Below, piece by piece: positions 57,306-64,000 of a stretch of 64,000 bases of DNA. This DNA comes from Nocardia huaxiensis (GTDB lineage: Bacteria > Actinomycetota > Actinomycetes > Mycobacteriales > Mycobacteriaceae). The translations under genes were made by a program, and so were the position numbers. Every line of letters starts with the position of its first letter. The first letter of the stretch is position 1. The stretch covers positions 1,984,001 to 2,048,000 of the forward strand of contig NZ_CP059399.1 of assembly GCF_013744875.1 (NCBI RefSeq). The letters are read 5' to 3'. The notes under the pieces are model-generated. The model saw only the letters and a program-made list of their open reading frames with translations. It made no database searches and had not been told where the DNA came from.

Positions 57306-57404
57306 ATGACAAGCGGTAGCGCGGTGGAGAACCTGCTCAATACCTTGGCCACATTGCTGGGCACCGGCTCGTCGTTCAGCTTCCCACCCAAAACGGGCAG
57401 CTGA
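57306..57404 (+). CDS. Tiny amphipathic peptide gene 3 of 3 (32 aa)
   Basis: A 32-codon gene, only 14 bp after gene 2, with AGGA six bases before ATG. The peptide reads MTSGSAV, then ENLLNTLATLLGTGSS, then FSFPPKTGS. It ends the plus-strand block: a perfect hairpin begins 10 bp after its stop. The TGSS motif and the LLxxLAxLL core show common ancestry with genes 1 and 2. An opposing 73-codon frame covers this gene, but it also runs over the terminator and is less likely to be real. Confidence 0.7.
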   Translation: MTSGSAVENLLNTLATLLGTGSSFSFPPKTGS

Positions 57405-57414
57405 AAGCCGCAGG

Positions 57415-57439
57415 CCGCCAGGGCTTCTCGCCCTGGCGG
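57415..57439. terminator. Hairpin terminator at the end of the NRPS operon
   Basis: CCGCCAGGGC-TTCTC-GCCCTGGCGG is a perfect 10-bp stem with a 5-nt loop. It starts 10 bp after the last peptide gene and about 60 bp before the stop of the convergent SARP gene. It has no U tract, which is common in high-GC actinomycetes. It may serve both strands. Confidence 0.85.
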
Positions 57440-57501
57440 GCTGTGCGTCGTCAGCGCGTCGGACAGCGCCGCGTCGATTTCGGCGGGGAGCGGTCCCCGA
57501 T

Positions 57502-60500
57502 TCACGTCGGCGTCAATTCACCTCTGTTCGGGAACGTGACGGCGCCGCTTCCGAACTGCGGCAGGGTGAGATCCGCCAGTTCGGCCCGGACCTGTCGCAT
57601 GAGCTCCGCGGAGGCGGCGTGATGGGCCGCCGCGCGCTCGGCGTCGCCCATCGCCGCGGCCAGCAGGCCGAGCACGGTATCCATCGTGCCGAAGGTCGCC
57701 CCCGTCGACTCGAGGCCGACAATGGTGCCCGAGTCCGGCAGCAGTCGCCGGTACAGCGGTGACAGTTCCTCGGTGAGGCCCAGGGCCAGCGCGACATACG
57801 CGCGGGCTGTGTACTCCGCCGACGGTGCTATCTCGGGCTGCAGGTCCGCTGTCGCCAGGTAGATTTCCCGCGCTCGGTCCAGTTCGCCGGCGTGCACCAG
57901 CGCCAGCGCGTAGGCGGCGCTGCCGAATCCCGGTGCCAGCATGTACATCCGGTGCATCCGATCCACCGTGTCGGCCGGGGTGTTGCGGGCCCAGGCCAGC
58001 GCGAGGCTGGGCACGGCCCGGATCATGCCGGCCTCGTCGAAGCCCAGCCGCGCCAGCTTGTCGTCGAGTTCGGCATAGAGCCTCTCGGTTTCGGGCAGAT
58101 CTCCGCGCAGGGCGGCGACCACCGGCGGGAAGCAGTCCATCAGGGCCATCAACTGTGCCAGCTGGGCGTCGGCTGTCGTCAGCACGGCGAGTTCGGCCTG
58201 CCGGCACGCCTCGCGCAGATCGACCGCGGCGAGCGCGCAGCGCATGAGCATGTAGTGCCCGACGGTCCGGAAGTGGCTGAGCTGGTGGCGGTCAGCGACC
58301 GTGAACAGCTCGTGCGCGAGTGCGGCGTCCTCGGCGGCGGTGAACCGATTGACGATCCCCGCGGCGATGGCGACGCACAGCAGTTCGGGGTCGTCGCAGG
58401 TGCGGGCGATCGCCAGCGCTTCGTCGGCGAACCGGCGGGTGCGCCCGGGAAACCGGTAGTCCCCGGCGCTTTCGTAGGCCGCCACCGCGAGCAGACGCAC
58501 CCGATCGGCATCGGTCACCTCCCCGGCCAGGCATTCCCGCACCGCCTGTATCAGCCGGTGTTCCGGATCCCGCCACTCCAGCGCCGGGTACAGAATGGGG
58601 GCGCGCCAGCAGGTCAGCGCCCGCACCAGCAGGGCGGGTTCGCCGATCTCCCGGGCCAGCCGCACCGCCTGGCCTCGGGCATCGCTCGCGGCGGTCCAGC
58701 GGCCCTGGTAGGCCAGCGCGTCGACGAGCGCGCATCGCGCGTCGAGCAGGGCGACGCGGTCCGTCCGGTCCGCGTGCGCTGCCGCGTGCCCGGCCAGTTC
58801 ATGCAGCTCGGCCACCGATTGCCACAGCCGCGCGGTGTCGGCGGCCATACCGCGGTCGGTGCTGCGCCGTGCTGCCGCCAGGCCGTATTCGATAGCCCGC
58901 GAAGCGGTTTCGGGCCGTGCGCCGAGCAGGGCGTGATGCGCGAGCATATCCGGATCCCGCGCCAGGCCCGGGAACTCGTCGGCATGGTTCTCCAGCAATT
59001 CCAAAGCGGCCCAGTGCATCCGGACCCGGCGCAGGCGGGGAATGCCGAGGTACACGGTGTCGCGGATGAGCGCGTGATCGAAGGTGATTCGTCCGGTGCG
59101 ATCGGTGCGCACCAGTGCGGCCACCTCGGCCTCGGCGATCAGATCGATCAGCCGGTCCTCGGTGATCGCGCTGGTGACGCTGAGCAGCCGCAGATCCGCC
59201 CCGTCACCCCAGATGGCCAGATGTGCCAGGGCCGTGGCCACGTCGGGGCTCAACCGGCGCAGCCGCGTGCTGACCAGTTCCCGGATCGAATCCGGAATAT
59301 TCTCCCGATCGCCCGTACTGCGCTGTGCCGCTATGAGTTTGGCCATCTCTCGCACGAACAGCGGATTGCCGCCGGTGCGCGCGTGCAACCGCTCCAGTTC
59401 CGCGCTGCCGAGGTCGTCGAGTCCGGTGGAGCGCACCAGCTGCCGGGTCGCATCCAGGTCCAGGCCGGTGAGCTCGAGCCATTCGGCCGTGTGGTGCGCC
59501 AGTGCCGCGGCGGTGGCGTGCAGGGCCTGCCCGGCCTCCGATCCGCGCAGGGTGACCACCAGCAGCACCGGCCGGCCGCGCAGCCAGTTCACCACCTGAC
59601 GCAGCACCTGGAGGGTCGCGGTATCGGCGCGATGGAGGTCCTCCAGCAGAATGGCGACCGGCCCGTTCGCGCAGCGTGAGGTGCACAGTGCCACCACGGT
59701 TCTCGCGATGGTGAACGCGTCACCGGTGGCGAGATCTCCCGATGCCGCCGAATCGAGTGCGGTGAGCACTTCGGCCCACGCCCACGCGGGCGGCGCGCCG
59801 TCCACCTCCGGACATCCACCGCGCAGAAATGTCCAGCCCTGTGCGGCCAGATCGGCGAGCGCGGATTCCGTGAGCGTCGTCTTTCCCGCACCCGCTTCGC
59901 CCGCTACCCAAACCATTTGCAGATGGCGGGTTTCCGCTACCGCCGCTGTTTCCCGCAGCAGGGCGTGTTCACGCCGGTAGCCGCTGCTTTCACGGATTCT
60001 CCGAATTCGCGCCACCGGGGCGGGACCGCTCGGAACCCCGCCGGCGGCGAGCGATTCCGAGTGGCCGAGGATGGCCGTTTCCAGTTCGCGCAGTGCGGGA
60101 CTCGGGTCGATGCCGTATTCCTGCCCGAGATATTCGCGGGATCTCCGCAGGGTGGTGAGTGCCTGCGCCTGCTGGCCGGTCCGATATTGCGCGGTGGCCA
60201 GCAGGCGCGCGATTTCCTCGCGTTCGGGGTGTTCGTCGAACAGGGCGCGCAGTTCGATGCCGACTTCGGTGGGCCGGTTGAGTTCGAGTTCCAGCTCGGC
60301 GCGTTTCTCGACGGCGGTGAGTCGCAGATCGGTCAGCCGGTCGGCTTCCTGTGCCGCCCAGCCGAATCCGGTGAGGCCCTCGTAGGCCGCGCCGTTCCAG
60401 CAGGCCAGCATGGTGTCGAGGAGCCGGCGGCGGTCGAGCGGATCGGGCAGTCCGGTGCGCACGCGCTCCTCGTAGTCGCGCAGCAGCGCTTCGAACCGCC

Positions 60501-60822
60501 ACGCGTCCACCGATTCCGGTGCGAGTCGCAGGGCGTATCCGGCGGATTCGGAGATGAGATAGCGCGAGCGCGCCCGGCGCGGCCGATCGGGTTCGATCAC
60601 GCGGCGCAGATTGTGGATGTGCACCTGCAGCACCGAGGTCGCGGTGGGTGGCGGGTTGCCTTCCCACAGATCGTCGATGAGCCGGTCGGCGGTGGTGGTG
60701 TAGCCGCCCGCGGCGACGAGCCGGGCCAATACCGCGCGCAACATGGTCGCGCCTAATCCGACCGGTCGGTCTTCAATAATCAATTGAATGGGCCCGAGAA
60801 CGTGTACGCGCGGTTCCGCCAT
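57502..60822 (-). CDS. SARP/BTAD-type transcriptional regulator with ATPase domain
   Basis: 1,106 residues. Residues about 1-95 form an OmpR-like winged helix (VHVLGPIQLIIEDRPVGLGA, then LIDDLWEGNPP and VLQVHIHNLRRVIEPD). Residues about 100-245 are the bacterial transcriptional activation domain (DAWRFEALLRDYEERV, then RTGQQAQALTTLRRSREYLGQEYG). A P-loop ATPase follows, with Walker A GEAGAGKTT near 305 and a Walker B-like AILLEDLHRAD near 390. The rest is helical and TPR-like; no C-terminal LuxR helix-turn-helix is seen. Large SARPs of the AfsR type activate secondary-metabolite genes, and the position tail-to-tail with the NRPS operon makes a pathway role plausible. Start: ATG 60822 with GGAGG 12 bases upstream. 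The binding target is not known. Confidence 0.85.
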   Translation of the reverse strand: MAEPRVHVLGPIQLIIEDRPVGLGATMLRAVLARLVAAGGYTTTADRLIDDLWEGNPPPTATSVLQVHIHNLRRVIEPDRPRRARSRYLISESAGYALRLAPESVDAWRFEALLRDYEERVRTGLPDPLDRRRLLDTMLACWNGAAYEGLTGFGWAAQEADRLTDLRLTAVEKRAELELELNRPTEVGIELRALFDEHPEREEIARLLATAQYRTGQQAQALTTLRRSREYLGQEYGIDPSPALRELETAILGHSESLAAGGVPSGPAPVARIRRIRESSGYRREHALLRETAAVAETRHLQMVWVAGEAGAGKTTLTESALADLAAQGWTFLRGGCPEVDGAPPAWAWAEVLTALDSAASGDLATGDAFTIARTVVALCTSRCANGPVAILLEDLHRADTATLQVLRQVVNWLRGRPVLLVVTLRGSEAGQALHATAAALAHHTAEWLELTGLDLDATRQLVRSTGLDDLGSAELERLHARTGGNPLFVREMAKLIAAQRSTGDRENIPDSIRELVSTRLRRLSPDVATALAHLAIWGDGADLRLLSVTSAITEDRLIDLIAEAEVAALVRTDRTGRITFDHALIRDTVYLGIPRLRRVRMHWAALELLENHADEFPGLARDPDMLAHHALLGARPETASRAIEYGLAAARRSTDRGMAADTARLWQSVAELHELAGHAAAHADRTDRVALLDARCALVDALAYQGRWTAASDARGQAVRLAREIGEPALLVRALTCWRAPILYPALEWRDPEHRLIQAVRECLAGEVTDADRVRLLAVAAYESAGDYRFPGRTRRFADEALAIARTCDDPELLCVAIAAGIVNRFTAAEDAALAHELFTVADRHQLSHFRTVGHYMLMRCALAAVDLREACRQAELAVLTTADAQLAQLMALMDCFPPVVAALRGDLPETERLYAELDDKLARLGFDEAGMIRAVPSLALAWARNTPADTVDRMHRMYMLAPGFGSAAYALALVHAGELDRAREIYLATADLQPEIAPSAEYTARAYVALALGLTEELSPLYRRLLPDSGTIVGLESTGATFGTMDTVLGLLAAAMGDAERAAAHHAASAELMRQVRAELADLTLPQFGSGAVTFPNRGELTPT

Positions 60823-61184
60823 GATCCGCTACAACCTCCGTGCCGATTCGGGGGGTTGCCGAAAACCGAATTATTCCACCGCGCACCGCGCGACCGGCGG
60901 GAAGTCGCACTCGAATTCGACTCGCCCACTCCGCTTCATGCGTTGGCGAATGATTGGCAAATATATTTGCTCAGAAGAGACGCCATAATCCGCACGAAAG
61001 TTTCCCGGAAGTCGGTCGGCGAATACTTTTCGCCATCGACACAGGGAAGGGATTGGCAATGGTGACGGTCGTGGCGTCCGCCGAACAAGAAGGGTCTGCC
61101 GTGGGGTCGATCGCAGGCTACGGCGTGTGGTCGACGGAGTTCGTGCAGTTGCTGGCGGATAGCTTTCACGTGGAGAGGAACACC
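60823..61184. promoter_or_regulatory. Divergent intergenic region with a 14-bp palindrome
   Basis: This 362-bp region lies between the SARP gene (leftward) and the small-protein gene (rightward). It is AT-richer than its surroundings. It contains the perfect palindrome GCAAATATATTTGC at 60957-60970, a good operator candidate. If the small-protein gene starts at the in-frame ATG at 61059 (ribosome binding site GGAAGGGA), the non-coding part ends there. No other gene is apparent. Confidence 0.45.
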
Positions 61185-61397
61185 ATGAGCCGAAGTGACA
61201 CGGTCGAACCGCACACCGTCGGTCTCTACTGGGACCGCGACGGTGACATCTGGCAGCGCGAGGACGCCGGCTGGCGCCTCATTCTGCAGAGCGGTGTCTC
61301 GGTCGATCCACTCTCGTTGTGGGACTGGGACAACGGACACGTGCGCGACTACGCCCCCTTCACCCCCGTGTCGCCGATCGCCGCCGCCGGCGGATAG
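61185..61397 (+). CDS. Small protein of unknown function, Trp/Asp-rich
   Basis: 70 residues from ATG 61185, which has a strong GGAGAGGAAC ribosome binding site. The sequence is rich in Trp, Asp and Tyr: HTVGLYWDRDGDIWQRE, WRLILQSGVSVDPLSLWDWD, then VRDYAPFTPV. There is no signal peptide, membrane segment or known motif; it is probably a small soluble acidic protein. An alternative in-frame start at 61059, also with a good ribosome binding site, would add 42 residues. It is divergent from the SARP gene, with a palindrome between them, so the two may be co-regulated. I do not recognise a family. Confidence 0.6.
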   Translation: MSRSDTVEPHTVGLYWDRDGDIWQREDAGWRLILQSGVSVDPLSLWDWDNGHVRDYAPFTPVSPIAAAGG

Positions 61398-61505
61398 CCC
61401 GTGCCCGGCTGTCCGGCCGATCCGGCGCGGCGGACCGGGCGCAGGGTGGTCCGGCGCCCGGTCGCGGCGGTCATCGGTTCCCGATAGGCGGCAGCTGGCA
61501 GCCGC

Positions 61506-62771
61506 TCAGGGAGCCGGTGCCGTCGCACCGAAGAGGGTGACCTCCATGAGCCGAATCACCCTGTCCTGCGGGCACATGCGCTGATCGTCATGGAAGGCCC
61601 GCCCGAGGTCCACCACCAGGCCGAACGCGGCCTGCACCAGAATCCGGGCCTCGCCCTCGGACAGTTCCGGCCGCACCGCCACCAGCAGCCGCACCCACTC
61701 GGCCACGATGAGCCGCTGCACATTGCGCAACATGGTCCGCTCCTCCGGCGAAACATGGCCGAACTCGGCGTAATACACGTAGGTCAGCTCACGCTCGGCG
61801 AACGAGCCCGCGACGTAGAGGTCTACCAGCTTGGTCAGGGCTTCCGCCGGACTCGACGACGAGGACACCGCCGGGCCGATCGCCCCCGACACCCGATCCG
61901 CCGCGCGCCGGAAGGCCGCGGCCAGCAGATCGCTCTTGCTGCGGTAGTACCGGTACACCGCCGAGGCCGCCGACAGATCGGCCGCCGCCGCGATATCCTC
62001 CACGCTCACATTGGGATAGCCGCGCTCGTGGAACAGCTCCACGGCCTTCTTGAGCAGCAGTTCATGCTTGAACGACTGTGGAATCTCCACCGCGCGCGGG
62101 GCCGCCGTTTCGGTGTACTCGATGCCCATGCGCTCCGCGGCGATGAGCTCGCGGCAGGCCGAATGCAGCAGGGCGGTCAGCGATTTCACCGGCAGCGCCG
62201 CGTGATGGTCGCCGATGCTGCTCACAATGCTGAGCAGCGCCACCGCCCGCACCGCGCGATCGTGCCCGTCGAGTTCCGGCCGCACCGCCTTGATCAGTTC
62301 GCGCAGTGAGCGCAGGGCCTGCGCGAACTGATTCTCCAGCGTCTGCCGGTCGGCGTCGTCGAGATAGCGCTGTTCCCAGCGCACCAGCGTGACCGTGGCC
62401 CGGTTGGCGATGGTCTCCGCGATCACCTTGTCCAGCACCGCGTCCAGCCGCTGCGCCGGGGTGAGGCCCTCGGATTCCGGCGGGGGCGTGGCGGATTCGA
62501 CGGTGAGCGTGCCCAGCCGCAGCAGTTCCTCCCGGAACAGCGCGTATTTGCTCGGGTAGTGCCGATACAGCGCGGCCGAGGAGATGCCGAGCCGGGTCGC
62601 GATGTCCTCCATGCTCACACCGTGATAGCCGAGCGAACCGAACGCGGCCGCGGAGGTCGCGGCGATCTGGGCCCGCCGGTTCTTCGGGCGGCGGCGGATC
62701 ACCCGCTGCTCGGCCGGCTGCGGGGCGTCGTCACGGGTGCTGCCGGCGGGGCGACGCTCCTCGACATTCAT
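61506..62771 (-). CDS. Tandem TetR-type regulator (two TetR units in one protein)
   Basis: 421 residues with two complete TetR-like halves. The first helix-turn-helix is near residues 30-75 (AQIAATSAAAFGSLGYHGVS, then IATRLGISSAALYRHYPSK). The second is near 240-290 (LLKKAVELFHERGYPNVS, then IAAAADLSAASAVYRYYRSK). Each is followed by a helical ligand/dimer region. Such fusions could bind DNA as an internal pseudodimer. Start: ATG 62771 (MNVEERRPAG); the frame is open to 62843 but would overlap the gene upstream. It follows the mce-type genes on the same strand with a 68-bp gap, so it may regulate them or be co-transcribed. It converges with the small-protein gene. Confidence 0.8.
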   Translation of the reverse strand: MNVEERRPAGSTRDDAPQPAEQRVIRRRPKNRRAQIAATSAAAFGSLGYHGVSMEDIATRLGISSAALYRHYPSKYALFREELLRLGTLTVESATPPPESEGLTPAQRLDAVLDKVIAETIANRATVTLVRWEQRYLDDADRQTLENQFAQALRSLRELIKAVRPELDGHDRAVRAVALLSIVSSIGDHHAALPVKSLTALLHSACRELIAAERMGIEYTETAAPRAVEIPQSFKHELLLKKAVELFHERGYPNVSVEDIAAAADLSAASAVYRYYRSKSDLLAAAFRRAADRVSGAIGPAVSSSSSPAEALTKLVDLYVAGSFAERELTYVYYAEFGHVSPEERTMLRNVQRLIVAEWVRLLVAVRPELSEGEARILVQAAFGLVVDLGRAFHDDQRMCPQDRVIRLMEVTLFGATAPAP

Positions 62772-62839
62772 ATCGGCAATGGTAGTCACCAGGTCGTTTG
62801 CGCCCCTGCCGGGTTGGCGGCCGGCTCGACGGCGGGCCG

Positions 62840-63475
62840 TCACGGGGTGGCCTGCTGCGCCATCGGTGAATTGACCTTGTTCACCAGCCAGCGATCACCC
62901 TGCTTCTCCAGCCGCATCACCATGGACAGCTGCCCCGGCGACGGCTTGTTCTGGGTGCCCAGACTGGTGATGGTCTGCCCGATCACCACGATCGCCTCCG
63001 CCGAGGACTCGTCGGAAGTCCGGATCCCGCACTGCACATCGGTCGCCTTCGACACCACCTGACCCTGCGTGAGCACCTCGCGCAGATCCTTGCTGGTGGA
63101 GTCGAACTGGGTGCGCCAGTCGCCGGTGGCGCCGTCCAGCACGGCGGTGAAATACGCGTCCAGGTTCTTCGCGTCGTACGTGGCTAGCAACGGAGCGTAA
63201 TTGCAGGCCGCCGAGCGCGCGGCCTCCCGCGCGTCGATCAGCTCGGTGCTGCGTTCGTTCTGCAGGAAGAAGTACACACTCGACGCTACGGATGCCCCGA
63301 CGATGGCGGCTGCGGCGATCCGCAGGCCCGCGGTCGCGCGGACACCGAGCGCGGGCAGCGCGAAACGGCGCTTCGGCGCGGAGGATTCGGTCGCGTCCGT
63401 ATCCTCGGACGCACCTGCGGTGGTCTCGGACTCCGTTGTTTCCGGTGCGGCCTTGCCCAATTCGACTTCACTCAT
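62840..63475 (-). CDS. Mce-associated membrane protein (Mam)
   Basis: 211 residues: an acidic Thr/Ser/Glu-rich cytoplasmic N-terminus (1-35), a basic KRRF, one membrane helix (about 50-72, AGLRIAAAAIVGASVASSVYFFL), then an extracytoplasmic domain with AREAARSAACNYAPLLATYD and a C-terminal RWLVNKVN. This is the Mce-associated protein pattern of mycolic-acid actinomycetes. These proteins stabilise or assist Mce lipid importers in the envelope. It starts 12 bp after the mce gene upstream and is surely in the same operon. Confidence 0.85.
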   Translation of the reverse strand: MSEVELGKAAPETTESETTAGASEDTDATESSAPKRRFALPALGVRATAGLRIAAAAIVGASVASSVYFFLQNERSTELIDAREAARSAACNYAPLLATYDAKNLDAYFTAVLDGATGDWRTQFDSTSKDLREVLTQGQVVSKATDVQCGIRTSDESSAEAIVVIGQTITSLGTQNKPSPGQLSMVMRLEKQGDRWLVNKVNSPMAQQATP

Positions 63476-63487
63476 GAGTTGCGGCTC

Positions 63488-64000
63488 CTATCGGTTGGGC
63501 AGAGGTTGGGTGAGTTCGTCGCCGGTGACCCCCGGCGGCGCGGTCACGCCGTTGTCGGGCACATCCGGTCGCGGCGCATTGGCGGACCCGCGCACCTGCA
63601 GCGCCGGATTGCTGGTGACGCAGTAGTTGTAGAGCCGCACCCGGGTATCGGTGGTGACCTCGGTCGGTACCACCGGGATGGTCTCGTATTCGCAGATCGG
63701 CCGCGGCCACGGATCGATGAGCGTGTGATACGCCCCGTCGTGTGCCGGCACCCCGAGCGCTTCGGACCCGGCCCGCAGCGCCGGGAACAATGCGGCGATG
63801 GCCGGTGCCCGCAGTTTGGCCGCCTTGGTGATGGCCACGAAGTTCGTCACGAGATTCGTCATGGGGTCCTGGGTTTCGCTCACGAACCCGCCGAGCGTCG
63901 CCAGTTGGTCCGGCCCGCGTTCCAGCAGCCCGCGCAATTCGGCGTCGGCCGCGGCGAACTGCTCGAACAGCACTCCGCCCGCTCTCGTGAGCGTCCCCAG
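63488..64000 (-). CDS. Mce family protein, C-terminal part (5' end outside the window)
   Basis: 170 residues of the C-terminus are visible; the frame is open to the window edge. It contains a helical Leu/Ala-rich part (FEQFAAADAELRGLLERG, LATLGGFVSETQDPM). The typical Mce tail follows: LIDPWPRPICEYET, then TRVRLYNYCVTSNPALQVRG with the conserved Cys pair, and a Pro-rich end. Mce subunits form the envelope-spanning tunnel of a lipid/steroid importer. The N-terminal membrane anchor and MCE domain lie outside, so the subunit letter (A-F) cannot be given. Its position directly before a Mam gene suggests the last Mce subunit of an operon. Confidence 0.85.
   Translation of the reverse strand: MGTLTRAGGVLFEQFAAADAELRGLLERGPDQLATLGGFVSETQDPMTNLVTNFVAITKAAKLRAPAIAALFPALRAGSEALGVPAHDGAYHTLIDPWPRPICEYETIPVVPTEVTTDTRVRLYNYCVTSNPALQVRGSANAPRPDVPDNGVTAPPGVTGDELTQPLPNR

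Noticed and set aside
57042..57404. Reading the three tiny genes as ribosomal precursors of a lanthipeptide or lasso peptide
   Set aside because: No Cys, no leader/core pattern and no modifying enzyme, protease or dedicated exporter nearby.
57284..57505. 73-codon minus-strand frame with GTG start overlapping the stop of the SARP gene (GTGA overlap)
   Set aside because: It runs through the terminator hairpin and opposite peptide gene 3, has no family resemblance, and the four-base overlap is the only point in its favour.

Overview
The window is high-GC, densely coding DNA from an actinomycete of the mycolic-acid group, most likely Nocardia or a close relative such as Rhodococcus. The signs are a KshB-type steroid hydroxylase reductase behind a KstR-like operator, a mycofactocin glycosyltransferase (MftF), an Mce protein with its Mce-associated membrane protein, and giant non-ribosomal peptide synthetases (NRPSs). 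The genus is an inference; no rRNA or other marker gene is present.

Layout. 1-4555 is ordinary chromosomal context: the 3' end of a DNA alkylation repair gene, a secreted SLT-type transglycosylase, kshB with an upstream TetR gene (both on the minus strand), and an isolated mftF. 4711-6066 encodes a GAF-domain regulator with a winged-helix-like C-terminus. 6577-57404 is a roughly 51 kb plus-strand operon-like block: a 6,012-residue NRPS, a 10,704-residue NRPS overlapping it by 1 nt, an MbtH-like protein, and three tiny tandem paralogous genes of 31, 37 and 32 codons. A strong hairpin closes the block. 57502-60822 is a convergent SARP/BTAD-ATPase regulator. 61185-64000 holds a small unknown protein, a tandem double-TetR regulator, an Mce-associated membrane protein and the 3' end of an mce gene.

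The assembly line. By motif reading the two NRPSs together hold 15 C, 15 A and 15 T domains and one terminal TE. I see no epimerisation or methylation domain. The first C domain resembles that of EntF, so the chain probably starts with an acyl or aryl cap delivered in trans. Specificity residues read from the A domains give Ser for modules 1, 3, 6, 9, 10 and 15 and Thr for module 4. Eight are not assigned. Module 6 is split between the proteins (C on the first, A-T on the second). The two split ends carry paralogous A-domain-like segments that may act as docking parts.

Most notable: (1) the family of three tiny amphipathic peptide genes at the end of the NRPS operon; (2) a 95-bp palindromic repeat plus a 15-bp tandem repeat sitting in frame inside an A domain; (3) a second inverted-repeat segment present nearly identically in two A domains 17 kb apart; (4) the matched A-like segments at the split module; (5) mftF without other mycofactocin genes beside it.
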